DNA of 42,063 bases from NCBI GenBank assembly GCA_966128725.1, contig CBHYLN010000032.1, positions 1-42,063 on the forward strand, written 5' to 3'. The DNA is from JAFDZV01 sp966128725. Lineage in GTDB: Bacteria; Bacteroidota; Ignavibacteria; OLB7. A model generated the notes under the pieces. The model was not told the origin of the DNA. It made no database searches and was given only the letters and a program-made list of their open reading frames with translations. A program made the translations under genes and the position numbers. Positions within the stretch are counted from its first letter, which is position 1. Every line of letters starts with the position of its first letter. Below are positions 1-10,031 of this stretch, one piece after another.

Positions 1-2
1 AA

Positions 3-377
3 CCCGAACAGCAAATGAACGCCACGGCCTATGTGGCCGGGGCGCTGGCCGGCTTCATGTCCGGCTTTCTGGCCATCGGTGGGGGAATCGTGATGGTGCC
101 GGCCTTCGTCAAGATCCTACGCATGCCCATAAAAAGCGCGCTGGCCACGTCGTTGCTGTGCGTGGCCGCGCTTGGTGTTACCGGTGTTGCGGTGCACGCC
201 AAGCTGGGGCATGTTGACTGGCACGTCGCGCTTATCCTTTCAGTGGCGGTGATCCCGGCCAGCTATGTTGGCGCGCGCCTTGCCACCAGTCTCAAAAATT
301 CAACGCTGGAACGGGTCTACGGTGTGGTGATGCTTGCCTTCGCCCTATATTTCGTGATCAATTCGTTGATGCAGTAG
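3..377 (+). CDS. TauE/SafE-family membrane permease, C-terminal part
   Basis: Predicted inner-membrane protein, probably the second half of a TauE/SafE (sulfite exporter/anion permease) protein. The frame is open to the left edge of the window, so the gene is most likely cut off; the ATG at 15 is only the first internal methionine. The visible ~120 residues are very hydrophobic, with about four membrane segments. They carry the glycine-rich signature of the family repeat (GFLAIGGGIVMVPAF) followed by a second conserved stretch (SALATSLLCV). Full-length members have about 250 residues and two such repeats, so this matches one repeat. The transported substrate cannot be read from the sequence; the family handles sulfite, sulfoacetate and other organic anions. 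Confidence 0.72.
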   Translation, partial: PEQQMNATAYVAGALAGFMSGFLAIGGGIVMVPAFVKILRMPIKSALATSLLCVAALGVTGVAVHAKLGHVDWHVALILSVAVIPASYVGARLATSLKNSTLERVYGVVMLAFALYFVINSLMQ

Positions 378-506
378 CCGAGCACAGGCGCGTCGCCCCC
401 TGTGCCATCGGAATGTTGTCGGTGCCCGGTGTGTGCGGACGTACAACATGCGCGCAGCGCGCCGTGCCGGTTCGTTATCATGATCAACGCAACAAGCCCA
501 TAGTTC

Positions 507-1082
507 ATGCTCTGCCTCCGTGTTCCGTCGCAACAATCGTGGATCGATGCCGCCTGCGCCGATCTGGACCGTGTGTTGCTTGACCACGCCCACTGCGAAA
601 AGAAGGCGGCGGTAAACGCCATGTCGCTCATCAGCCGTTATCCTGACCGTGAGCGTCTGGTAACCGAGATGATTGCGCTGGCCAAGGAGGAACTAGAGCA
701 TTTCGATCAGGTGTACGCCATCATCCGCTCGCGTGGCATCGAGCTGGAGCGCGACCCCGGCGACCCCTACGTGCAGGCGCTGCACAAGCTGATGCGCCCG
801 AACGAGCCGGAGCGCATGCTGGACTTGCTGATGGTTGCCGCGCTTGTTGAAGCGCGATCCTGCGAGCGGTTCTCCATGCTCAGCAAACACGTGCCCGACG
901 AACAGATGCGCGTCTTCTATCATTCGCTGCTTGCGTCCGAGGCCGGGCATTACCGTATGTTCTACGATATCGCCTGCGAGTATTTTCCCGAAGGCGAGGT
1001 ACGGGCCCGGTTGAACGAGCTTGCGGCCGGCGAGGCCGAGATCGTGCTGCGGCTGGCTTCCGAGCCAACGATGCATGGTTGA
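507..1082 (+). CDS. miaE: tRNA-(ms2io6A)-hydroxylase, MiaE-like diiron enzyme
   Basis: A 191-residue protein matching MiaE, the ferritin-like nonheme diiron monooxygenase that hydroxylates the isopentenyl side chain of ms2i6A37 in tRNA. The start MLCLRVPSQQSW and the following LLDHAHCEKKAA match the family N-terminus, which fixes ATG 507. Carboxylate/histidine iron ligands can be placed at E31, E62/H65 (EELEHF), E115 and E145/H148 (EAGHY), in the order expected for a four-helix diiron fold. Length is close to the short form of the family. The enzyme needs O2, suggesting an aerobic or facultative host, in line with the sdh operon nearby. The substrate requires MiaA and MiaB, which are not in the window. 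Confidence 0.88.
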   Translation: MLCLRVPSQQSWIDAACADLDRVLLDHAHCEKKAAVNAMSLISRYPDRERLVTEMIALAKEELEHFDQVYAIIRSRGIELERDPGDPYVQALHKLMRPNEPERMLDLLMVAALVEARSCERFSMLSKHVPDEQMRVFYHSLLASEAGHYRMFYDIACEYFPEGEVRARLNELAAGEAEIVLRLASEPTMHG

Positions 1083-1139
1083 ACGCGCAGCCGGCGTTCA
1101 CGCGGATCATAACCCATTCCATCCGGAGTTGAAAAACCG

Positions 1140-1838
1140 ATGAAGAGAATCTACCTGCCTGCGCTTGTTGCCGTCGCTGTTCTCATGTCAGGTGTCGCCG
1201 CGATGGCGCAAACACCCGACATCAACGGCAACTGGGTGATCACCGAAGGGAAGTATGGCGATGGCTCGTACGACGGAACCGTCACGATGCAGAACTCGCC
1301 ATCGATCTGCCGGCTGCATTGGAACGCCGGCGGCGCGGAGTACGATGGGTTCGGGTGGCTGATCGGCAAGACACTGTACGCCGCCTGGGGACAGGTGGAG
1401 CGCTTCGGGTATGTGTTGTACACCATCGAGGATGATTCGGTTCTCACCGGTGTGTGGGGCATTTCCACCGATCCGACCAACGCCGGCAACGAGCGTGCCT
1501 CCGGCGGATCGTTGAGCAAGAAGAACACCACCTTCGTGGTCAACGGCACCAACCCGGATCGTACCATCTATACCGGCAAGCTGGAGATCGCGCACGAGGG
1601 CGAGGTGTATCATCTGGTGTGGCATGTGAAGGACGATGTGTTCTACGGCGACGGCATTCGCGTGGGCAACACGTTGATTGTGGGATGGGGCGGCGCCAGC
1701 GATGTGTTTGGCGCCGTGTTCTACAATGTGAACCCTGCCGGCACCGAGGCGCGTGGGCGCTTTGTATCGCACGGGGGAAGCAGTGTGGGTACCGAAAATC
1801 TTGCGCGTCCGTCGCACGGCGGCCGGCCGGGCCGTTAA
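1140..1838 (+). CDS. Secreted protein with two copies of a beta-rich repeat, function unknown
   Basis: 232 residues with a clear signal peptide (MKRIYLPALVAVAVLMSGVAAMAQ) cut near AMA-Q24, so periplasmic or exported. The mature part is an internal duplication. Residues ~40-105 and ~140-205 share a pattern: YDG/YTG, a beta strand ending in L-W, a D/G-rich turn, IGKTL or VGNTL, then Y/V-x-x-WG and a hydrophobic strand. The second copy is the cleaner one. Similar G-N-x-L-x-V-x-WG repeats occur in small secreted proteins of unknown role in many bacteria; I do not recognise a named family. A strong hairpin (1918-1944) follows. No catalytic residues are evident. Confidence 0.75.
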   Translation: MKRIYLPALVAVAVLMSGVAAMAQTPDINGNWVITEGKYGDGSYDGTVTMQNSPSICRLHWNAGGAEYDGFGWLIGKTLYAAWGQVERFGYVLYTIEDDSVLTGVWGISTDPTNAGNERASGGSLSKKNTTFVVNGTNPDRTIYTGKLEIAHEGEVYHLVWHVKDDVFYGDGIRVGNTLIVGWGGASDVFGAVFYNVNPAGTEARGRFVSHGGSSVGTENLARPSHGGRPGR

Positions 1839-1917
1839 CAGGTTGTTGACCGTGGTTGCGCCCGCGCGCCAGGTGGCGCGTGTTCAGCGCTGCCGCCACG
1901 AGTGCCTTGGGCATTGC

Positions 1918-1944
1918 GGGGGCTTGTTCGTGTAACAGGCCCCC
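1918..1944 (+). terminator. Strong hairpin, likely terminator
   Basis: An 11-bp stem, GGGGGCTTGTT pairing with AACAGGCCCCC (one G-T wobble), with a 5-nt loop CGTGT. It lies between the duplicated secreted protein and fmt. The downstream tract GGCTTGTTTGG is only mildly T-rich, so efficiency is uncertain. Confidence 0.55.
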
Positions 1945-1984
1945 GGCTTGTTTGGCCGGCCATTGCGCGGTTTGCGCTGTATTG

Positions 1985-2014
1985 TTGGCCGTTACTGTCG
2001 GGTTGATATTTCTG
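1985..2014 (+). promoter_or_regulatory. Candidate Bacteroidota-type promoter for fmt
   Basis: TTG at 1985-1987 is followed after 19 nt by TATTTCTG (2007-2014), one mismatch from the TAnnTTTG box. The start codon of fmt at 2029 would then have a very short leader. Match by eye only. Confidence 0.3.
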
Positions 2015-2028
2015 GGCTGTTACCGATC

Positions 2029-2970
2029 ATGCGTGTAATCTTCATGGGTACGCCGCGGTTCGCGGTGCCGTCGCTTCAGGCGATTCTGGATGCCGGGCAT
2101 ACCGTTCCGTTGGTGGTGTCCACGCCCGATGCCACCAAGGGGCGCGGCCTGAAGACGTTTGCGTCCGAGGTGAAGCAATACGCGCTGGAACGCGGGCTGC
2201 CTGTGGCCACGCCGGAATCGCTTCGCGATCCTGCCTTTGCCGAGCAGGTGCGCGCCGCCGAGCCGGATGTGATCTGCGTGGTTGCGTTCCGCATCCTGCC
2301 GGAATCGATCTACACGATACCGCGCCTGGGCAGTTTCAACCTGCATGGCTCGCTGCTCCCGCGCTACAGGGGCGCTGCGCCCATCAACTGGGCCATCATC
2401 AACGGCGATACGGAAACCGGCGTTACCACCTTTTTCCTGAAACGCAGCGTTGACACCGGCGAGGTGATCCTGCGGCGGAGCATCGCGATAGGACCGGAGA
2501 TGACCGCGGGTGAGTTGCACGACAGTATGATGCTGGTTGGCGCCGATGCCGTTGTGGAGACGCTGCGATTGATCGGCCAGGGGAACGTGGCCACCGAGCA
2601 CCAGGACGACGCCGCGGCAACGCCCGCGCCGAAGATCTTCCGTGCCGATTGCCGTATCAACTGGGCGTTGCCGGCCGAGCGGGTACACAATTTCGTGCGC
2701 GGCCTTTCGCCGTATCCCGGCGCGTTCACCTATTATGCCGGAACGATGATGAAGCTGTATCGGGCCAGGCTGGCGGGGCCGCTGGGCCTGGCTCCGGGTG
2801 AAATTCACGTGGAGGGCGGCGCACGCATCATGGTTGGCACCGGAAGTGATGCGCTTGAGCTGCTGGAGGTGCAGCAGGAGGGGAAGCGCGCAATGACGGC
2901 CGCGGAACTGGTTCGCGGTTTTCGATTTGAACAAGGAGGACGGTTCGACGATGCTCCCACCGCTGGCTGA
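2029..2970 (+). CDS. fmt: Methionyl-tRNA formyltransferase
   Basis: Formylates initiator Met-tRNA using 10-formyl-tetrahydrofolate. 313 residues, the usual length. The N-terminal formyltransferase fold begins MRVIFMGTPRFAVPSL, which selects ATG 2029 over an in-frame upstream start at 1948. The folate site is clear: N104 and H106 in FNLHGSLLPRYRGAAPIN, and the catalytic aspartate D142 in SVDTGEV. The C-terminal OB-like domain (about 205-305) contains the INW...RFxRG-like region and ends in a poorly conserved tail. The last 20 nt overlap the downstream glycerophosphodiesterase gene, whose ribosome site lies inside fmt, so the two are probably cotranscribed. No def gene is present beside it. Confidence 0.95.
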   Translation: MRVIFMGTPRFAVPSLQAILDAGHTVPLVVSTPDATKGRGLKTFASEVKQYALERGLPVATPESLRDPAFAEQVRAAEPDVICVVAFRILPESIYTIPRLGSFNLHGSLLPRYRGAAPINWAIINGDTETGVTTFFLKRSVDTGEVILRRSIAIGPEMTAGELHDSMMLVGADAVVETLRLIGQGNVATEHQDDAAATPAPKIFRADCRINWALPAERVHNFVRGLSPYPGAFTYYAGTMMKLYRARLAGPLGLAPGEIHVEGGARIMVGTGSDALELLEVQQEGKRAMTAAELVRGFRFEQGGRFDDAPTAG

Positions 2971-3730
2971 ATATCCCTTTGGCACGAAGACCCTGGTGGT
3001 GGCACACCGAGGCAGTTCCGGCACGGCTCCGGAGAACACCATGGTGGCCTTCCGCGCTGCCATCGATGCCGGCGCCCGCATGGTGGAGATCGACGTGCAG
3101 CGCACGGCCGACGGGCGTGTCATCGTATTCCACGATCACGTGTTGGGCCGAACCTCCAACGGTAGCGGTCGTGTGGACGCCCACACCTACGATCAGATCC
3201 GCGATCTTGACGCCGGCTCGTGGATGGGCGAGGCCTTTGCCGGCGAACGCATTCCGCTGCTGATCGATGCCCTTGCGTACCTGAAGGGCCGCGCGTACCT
3301 GAATGTGGAACTGAAGCGCTACGACACCACCGACGACCCGGATATCCTGCTGGCCGCCGTGCTGCGTACGATCGACGTTGCCGACATGGCGGCGCATACG
3401 CTGGTGTCGTCGTTCGATCACGAGCTGATAGGGCGGGCCGCCAGCATCAACCCACGGATTCCCGGCGCGGTGATCATGCATCCAACCGATCGTGCCATGC
3501 CCTCCGAGCGTGCCCTGCCGGTGGGTGCGCGCGCTGTGGTTATGTCCAAGGCGCAGCTTTCGCACGATCGTGTGCGCGATGCCCGGGCGCACGGGCTGCC
3601 GTTGGCGGTGTATACCATCAACACCAGCGAGGAAGCCCTGCGGGCCGTGCGTTATGGCGCCGACGTGCTGGTTACCAACTTCCCGGCTGACATCATGGCG
3701 GCCGTGGCGCCATCCCATATCGAACAATAA
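2951..3730 (+). CDS. Glycerophosphodiester phosphodiesterase (UgpQ-like, cytosolic)
   Basis: 259-residue GDPD TIM-barrel enzyme that hydrolyses glycerophosphodiesters to sn-glycerol-3-phosphate and an alcohol. Active-site residues are all present: H19-R20 (VVAHRGSSG), E29-N30, E46 and D48 (VEIDVQ), and H61-D62 (FHDHVLGRTSNG), with a C-terminal VYTINTSEEA...GADVLVTNFPADI typical of the family. No signal peptide, so cytoplasmic. ATG 2951 is chosen because AGGAGGA at 2934-2940 is well spaced from it; an in-frame TTG at 2927 would precede that site. The gene overlaps the end of fmt by 20 nt. Confidence 0.93.
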   Translation: MLPPLAEYPFGTKTLVVAHRGSSGTAPENTMVAFRAAIDAGARMVEIDVQRTADGRVIVFHDHVLGRTSNGSGRVDAHTYDQIRDLDAGSWMGEAFAGERIPLLIDALAYLKGRAYLNVELKRYDTTDDPDILLAAVLRTIDVADMAAHTLVSSFDHELIGRAASINPRIPGAVIMHPTDRAMPSERALPVGARAVVMSKAQLSHDRVRDARAHGLPLAVYTINTSEEALRAVRYGADVLVTNFPADIMAAVAPSHIEQ

Positions 3731-3746
3731 CCCCATCATCGCCTGC

Positions 3747-4148
3747 ATGTATTGTGAGTACTGCACCGTTGAGTTCGCCGAGGAAACGGGCGTGGCCGAG
3801 TGCTCCCGTTGCGGCGGCATTCTGGACACCGAGCCCCCCGGATACTGGAGCACCAAGTGCCCCGGTGCCGCCACTGCCGACCGGTTCCGGGCAAGCGGCA
3901 AACGGCTGCTGCTTTCCGGAGCTACTACCATCGCCGTTGGTGTGCTTCTGGGCATGGCGCTGGGCCGTTCGTGGCAGGTTACCGTAAGCGTGCTGGGCTT
4001 CATCCTGGGCTACGTTCAGCTTGTGACCGCCGCAACCTTTTACGCCCGGGGCAAGGGGCATCCGTGGTTCAAGGGGCTGTTGGTGATGATGGGGTGGATT
4101 GGCTGGATACTGTTCGCGCGGCTGGACGATCGCGTGATCCGGCTGTAG
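3747..4148 (+). CDS. Zinc-ribbon membrane protein, hypothetical
   Basis: 133 residues. The N-terminus MYCEYCTVEF...ECSRCGG holds two CxxC pairs (C3/C6 and C19/C22), a small zinc ribbon. After a polar linker come three hydrophobic segments (about 52-72, 77-98 and 107-125). The protein thus looks like a membrane protein with a cytosolic zinc knuckle, a common design of uncharacterised bacterial proteins. ATG 3747 is chosen because the cysteine pairs start at residue 3. It follows the phosphodiesterase by 16 nt and may share its transcript. No function can be assigned. Confidence 0.7.
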   Translation: MYCEYCTVEFAEETGVAECSRCGGILDTEPPGYWSTKCPGAATADRFRASGKRLLLSGATTIAVGVLLGMALGRSWQVTVSVLGFILGYVQLVTAATFYARGKGHPWFKGLLVMMGWIGWILFARLDDRVIRL

Positions 4149-4471
4149 GCGTTACTGGGCGTGTTATACCAGCAAATATGGGGCTGCCAGACCGGTATAT
4201 CATGGTTTTTGCCTCAAAAATAGCATTCGTGACAACCGTCATTGTTGCTTGGGCCACGAAACACGATATTCTGAAACGTCCGTAGTGTGCGCCTGGCAAA
4301 GCCCGCAATGCATGTGGGAAATGGCCGGGCAAACGCCTCGGTGATATGAACGAAGTGTATCTTCCGGGCCGTCTCGATGGGTGATAGGGGGGCATGCGCG
4401 CAGCGCATGGCGTGGTGATGGGCCGAGGGCCGGTTTATCCTACCGAACGCTCCGCGTTTCGTGCAAATCGT
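4149..4471. other. 323-nt intergenic region before sdhC
   Basis: No gene is visible. The region is more AT-rich than its neighbours, as expected for the upstream region of the sdh operon, but no convincing -33/-7 pair was found on the plus strand. A CATGCGCGCAGCGCATG palindrome lies near 4394-4410. Confidence 0.5.
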
Positions 4472-5175
4472 ATGAACAATCAATCCAGACTGCTCACGGC
4501 GCTGACCTCGCAGGTCGGCCGAAAGCTGCTGACGGGGATCACCGGCATTCTGCTGGTGTTATTCCTGGTAGCGCACCTTTCCGGGAATCTCAGCCTTCTC
4601 AGCCACGATGAGGGCGCGTTCAACAAGTATGGTGCCTTCCTGCACAGCTTCGGAACGCTGTTCTACCTGATCGAAATCGGCCTGGGCGCCACCATCCTGT
4701 TGCATGCCTACATCGGCATCTCCATCTGGATGCGCAAGCGCAAGGCCCGCAAGCAGGGCTACGAGATGTATCGCAGCCGTGGCGAGGGCAGCCGGCAATC
4801 GGTCAGCTCGCGCACGATGATCATCACCGGCTCGGTGCTGCTGATCTTCATCGTGATTCACCTGCTGCAATTCCGTTTCGGGCCTGGCATTGCCGACGGC
4901 TACATCCAGATGATCGACGGCAAGGAAGTGCACGATCTGCGGCGCATCACCTTCGAGACGTTTTCGCACATCGAATGGGTGATCGTGTACGTGGGCGTGC
5001 TGCTGCTTACGGCCTTCCACCTGCGGCATGGCATCTGGAGCGCCTTGCAGTCGCTTGGCGCAATGCGCCCCAGGGGCTCCAGGATCGTTTACTCGCTTGC
5101 GCTGGTGATCGGCCTGCTGCTGGCGCTTGGTTTCATCATCCTCCCAATCTGGATCTACGTGAAGGGAGGTGCCGT

Positions 5176-5179
<4 letters not shown>
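4472..5179 (+). CDS. sdhC: Succinate dehydrogenase cytochrome b subunit (type B, five-helix)
   Basis: 235-residue membrane anchor of succinate:quinone reductase, carrying b hemes and the quinone site. It has five hydrophobic segments (roughly 18-38, 60-85, 112-135, 165-187 and 203-230), which fits the single-polypeptide cytochrome b558 family of type B enzymes, as in Bacillus, Bacteroides and Wolinella, rather than the SdhC/SdhD pair of E. coli. Candidate heme-ligand histidines lie in the helices (H35, H78, H130, H183/H186). ATG 4472 (MNNQSRLLTALTSQVGRK) is chosen because the frame upstream reads as non-coding. The stop overlaps the start of sdhA (ATGA), showing translational coupling. Confidence 0.93.
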
Positions 5180-7113
<1,934 letters not shown>

Positions 7114-7122
7114 AGTGGTGCC

Positions 7123-7884
7123 ATGGCAGACAAACTGATGACGATCAAACTGAAGGTATGGCGCCAGGCCGGGCCAAACGAACCCGGCAAGCTGGTACCG
7201 TACGCGCTGGAGAATGTCAACCCGCACATGTCCTTTCTGGAGATGTTCGATCTGCTTAACGAGCAGTTGATCCAGAAGGGCGAGGAGCCGATCGAGTTCG
7301 ACAGCGACTGTCGCGAGGGCATTTGCGGTTCGTGCAGCATGGTGGTCAACGGCACGCCGCACGGCCCCAACAAGGCCACCGCCGTGTGCCAGCTTCACAT
7401 GCGCCATTATCACGATGGCGACTCCATCGTGGTGGATCCGTGGCGCGCCTCGGCGTTCCCGGTGATCCGCGACCTGGTGGTGGATCGTGGCGAGCTGGAC
7501 CGCATCATCGCGGCCGGCGGCTATGTGTCCGTCAGCACCGGCAACGCCCCGGATGCCAACACGCTTCCGGTGGAGAAGGCAAAGGCCGATGCCGCGTTCG
7601 ACTTCGCCGCCTGTATCGGCTGCGGAGCCTGCGTGGCCGCCTGTCCCAATGCCTCGGCCGCGTTGTTCACCGGCGCCAAGATCGCCCACCTTTCCCTGTA
7701 TCCGCAAGGCGAGCCGGAGCGCAAGCGTCGTGTGGTGAACATGGTGCAGCAGATGGAGGCCGAAGGGTTTGGCGATTGCTCGAACCACGGCGAATGCGAG
7801 GCCGTGTGCCCGAAGTCCATCTCCATCCAGGCGATCGCCACGATGCGACGCGAGTACACCAAGGCCATCCTGGCCGGCGAATAA
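7123..7884 (+). CDS. sdhB: Succinate dehydrogenase iron-sulfur subunit
   Basis: 253-residue Fe-S subunit that wires the flavin to the cytochrome. Three cluster motifs are visible: a plant-ferredoxin [2Fe-2S] site with C63, C68, C71 and C89 (DCREGICGSC...C); a four-cysteine site C164/C167/C170/C174 (CIGCGACVAACP); and a second bacterial-ferredoxin segment C219/C225/C229 (CSNHGECEAVCPKSI). The CxxxHGxCxxxCP form, with longer spacing after the first cysteine, is typical of non-proteobacterial type B enzymes. ATG 7123 follows sdhA by 9 nt, so sdhCAB is one operon. Confidence 0.96.
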   Translation: MADKLMTIKLKVWRQAGPNEPGKLVPYALENVNPHMSFLEMFDLLNEQLIQKGEEPIEFDSDCREGICGSCSMVVNGTPHGPNKATAVCQLHMRHYHDGDSIVVDPWRASAFPVIRDLVVDRGELDRIIAAGGYVSVSTGNAPDANTLPVEKAKADAAFDFAACIGCGACVAACPNASAALFTGAKIAHLSLYPQGEPERKRRVVNMVQQMEAEGFGDCSNHGECEAVCPKSISIQAIATMRREYTKAILAGE

Positions 7885-8015
7885 CCGCCGCGCGGAACGT
7901 AGCGGATGGGAACTGCATCCGGGGGTGCGCACAGCGAGCCATTCCCGGATAGCCGTGCACCCGCTCCTGTCAATCAGCAGCCCGCCCGCGGCCCGACCCG
8001 CGTGCCGGGCATAAC

Positions 8016-8564
8016 ATGCCGAAGCTCATCGTGGACCTGCGAACCTACATTCGGAACGTGCCGGATTACCCGAAGCCGGGCATCATGTTCCGCGACATCA
8101 CAACCCTGCTGGCCGATGCAGGCGCGCTTCGCGAAGCCGCCGATCGCCTGGCCGCGATCTATCGCAACAACGGTATCGGCAAGGTGGCCGTTGTTGAGTC
8201 GCGCGGGTTTCTGGTGGGCTCCATACTCGCGTACCTGATTGGCGCCGGTCTGGTGGTGATCCGCAAGCGCGGGAAACTGCCGCACGAAACCAACATCGTG
8301 GAGTACGCGCTGGAGTACGGCACCGACGCCATCGAAGTACATCGCGATGCGATTGTTCCCGGCGAACGCATTCTGCTGCACGATGACCTGCTTGCCACCG
8401 GCGGCACCATGGCGGCCGCGGCCGAGCTGGTTCGGCTGGGCGGCGGCGACATCGTGGGCGCGTCGTTCCTGGTGGAGCTCAGCTTCCTTGGCGGGCGCGA
8501 ACTTCTGGCCTCGGCCGGTGTGGCCCAGGTACATGCGCTGGTGGATTACGCGTCGGAGGAATAA
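8016..8564 (+). CDS. apt: Adenine phosphoribosyltransferase
   Basis: 182 residues. Salvages adenine with PRPP to give AMP. The family start DLRTYIRNVPDYPKPGI and MFRDITTLL, the ESRGF loop, IRKRGKLPHET, and the PRPP-binding motif ILLHDDLLATGGTM (about 119-132) are all present. Where many Apt proteins have ESRGFIFG this one has ESRGFLVG, a conservative change. It lies 131 nt after sdhB with no obvious promoter, and is followed by a good intrinsic terminator at 8603-8630. Confidence 0.95.
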   Translation: MPKLIVDLRTYIRNVPDYPKPGIMFRDITTLLADAGALREAADRLAAIYRNNGIGKVAVVESRGFLVGSILAYLIGAGLVVIRKRGKLPHETNIVEYALEYGTDAIEVHRDAIVPGERILLHDDLLATGGTMAAAAELVRLGGGDIVGASFLVELSFLGGRELLASAGVAQVHALVDYASEE

Positions 8565-8602
8565 CCGCCGCTGCACTGAACGCGCAACACATTCGTTTAC
8601 CC

Positions 8603-8630
8603 ACGGCCCGGCATCGGGCCGTTTGTATTT
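8603..8630 (+). terminator. Intrinsic terminator after apt
   Basis: Stem ACGGCCCG/CGGGCCGT (8 bp, 8603-8610 with 8615-8622), loop GCAT, followed by the T-rich tail TTGTATTT. Ends the apt transcript about 40 nt after its stop codon. Confidence 0.75.
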
Positions 8631-8732
8631 GCGGCCCGTGCGCCAGCCCCAAGCGTCGCTCGCCATGCGGTTCCACGGTGGCAGCCGCGGTGGGCATCGT
8701 GGCGCTGCCGCGCCGACCAGGCACCCAACGTG

Positions 8733-9767
8733 ATGTTATACGAAGACATGCGCAACGAGATGATTGACCCAACCGGCCAGATAACGGATGTGATCGTGGT
8801 GGGCGCCGGCCCCGCCGGCCTTGCCTGCGCCCTGGAAGCCAAGGCGCGCGGCCTTGGCCATCTGGTGATCGACAAGGGCACCCTTGTCAACGCCATCGTG
8901 GGTTTCCCGGTGGCCATGACATTCTTCTCCACGCCGGAACTGCTGGAGCTGGGCGGCATGCCGTTCACATCGCCCAATGTGCGGCCCAACCGGATCGAGA
9001 CGGTGGAGTATTATCATGGCGTGGCCCGCAATGCCGGGCTGCATCTGGAACTGCACAACCGTGTGAACGCCGTGACGCGTGATGCCGGCGTGTTCACCGT
9101 GAGCACCGATCGCGGGGAGTATCGTGCCCGCCACGTGGTGCTGGCCACCGGGTACTTCGACCACGTGAACCCACTGGGCGTGCCCGGCGAGGAGCTTCCG
9201 CATGTAAGCCATTATTACCACGAGCCGTATGGGCATTTCGGGCAGGATGTGCTGGTGATCGGCGGGCGGAACTCGGCCGTGGAAACCGCGCTGGACCTGT
9301 ACCGGCACGGCGCCCGCGTTACGATGATCCATCGCGGCGATGCGTTCCATCGCGGACTGAAATACTGGGTGCGACCCGATATCGAGAACCGGCTGGCGCG
9401 CGGGGAGATCACCATGCACTGGAACACCGAGGTCAGCGCCATAACCGAGCGGAGCGCCATGCTGCGCAGCAACGTTACCGGCGAGTCGTTCGAGATTCCC
9501 GTCCAGGCCGTGTACGCGCTCACCGGATACCGTCCCGATACCACATTGCTTGCCGCGTGCGGCGTGCGATTCCATCCGGAGACGCTGATCCCGGAGTTCG
9601 ACCCCGCGACCTTCGAGACCAACGTGCCCGATCTGTACATCGCCGGCTCCGTTGCGTGTGGCGCCAAAACCTGGGAGATCTTCATCGAGAACGGTCGCCA
9701 ACATGCCGCCGCCGTGGTCGCCGAAATCGCGCGTCGCGCGGCAGGGAATGCACAGCCAACCGCATGA
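8733..9767 (+). CDS. ypdA: YpdA-family FAD/NAD(P)-dependent bacillithiol-disulfide reductase
   Basis: ~344-residue two-dinucleotide-domain oxidoreductase of the YpdA (Bdr) family, which reduces oxidised bacillithiol (BSSB). The N-terminal FAD motif VIVVGAGPAGLACALEA, the family signatures NAIVGFPVAMTFFSTPELLE and YYHEPYGHFGQDVLVIGG, a second Rossmann motif (VIGGRNSAVETALDL) and KYWVRPDIENR match the family well. There is no CxxC thioredoxin-reductase redox pair, as expected for YpdA. Start is uncertain: GTG 8730, ATG 8733, ATG 8748 and ATG 8760 are all possible. No bacillithiol biosynthesis gene (bshA, bshB, bshC) is in the window, so the thiol substrate is inferred from the family. Confidence 0.88.
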   Translation: MLYEDMRNEMIDPTGQITDVIVVGAGPAGLACALEAKARGLGHLVIDKGTLVNAIVGFPVAMTFFSTPELLELGGMPFTSPNVRPNRIETVEYYHGVARNAGLHLELHNRVNAVTRDAGVFTVSTDRGEYRARHVVLATGYFDHVNPLGVPGEELPHVSHYYHEPYGHFGQDVLVIGGRNSAVETALDLYRHGARVTMIHRGDAFHRGLKYWVRPDIENRLARGEITMHWNTEVSAITERSAMLRSNVTGESFEIPVQAVYALTGYRPDTTLLAACGVRFHPETLIPEFDPATFETNVPDLYIAGSVACGAKTWEIFIENGRQHAAAVVAEIARRAAGNAQPTA

Positions 9768-9827
9768 GGTATCCCGTGTTGTGAGTCTGGGGGGGCGTGC
9801 AGCGCGGCCCGGGTTGAACATGCGACG

Positions 9828-9959
9828 CCGCAAACGGTACCGACGCGCCCCACAACGCCTCGCATGCACAACTCGAAGAGTTCACCATGCGTTGCGATAA
9901 ACGGCGCTATCATGGCCACACATCGTTTCGCATGCGCAGCTCGTGGAGTTAGGCATGCG
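9828..9959. repeat. Palindromic repeat cluster, left of the SRPBCC gene
   Basis: Two imperfect 31-nt palindromes, 9861-9891 and 9929-9959, start 68 nt apart. Both have the plan CGCATG-n-AACTC/GCTC-3 nt loop-GAGTT-n-CATGCG. Four nt after the first comes CGATAAACGGCGC (9895-9907). Before the first, the 22 nt at 9828-9849 are an inverted copy (20/22 identical) of 10592-10613 in the right cluster. No gene is seen inside. The units are too divergent, and their spacers too alike, to be CRISPR. Confidence 0.65.
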
Positions 9960-10031
9960 CGCCACCGCCACAAGACCCAGCACGGCCCCCTGTCGCGGAA
10001 CGCCGTGGCCCCCGCCCGTGTTTCATATGCC

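Noticed and set aside
382..405. GCACAGG/CCTGTGC hairpin after the permease fragment
   Set aside because: Seven-base stem, 10-nt loop and no T-run; not convincing as a terminator.
1948..2028. Longer N-terminus for fmt starting at 1948
   Set aside because: The added 27 residues do not resemble the family; MRVIFMGTPRFAVPS at 2029 is the standard start.
4215..4222. TATTTTTG on the minus strand, an exact -7 box
   Set aside because: No minus-strand gene follows it and no TTG lies 19-21 nt upstream; probably chance in an AT-rich spot.
7917..7950. Inverted repeat ATCCGGG/CCCGGAT after sdhB
   Set aside because: A 20-nt loop and no T-run; too weak to call a terminator.
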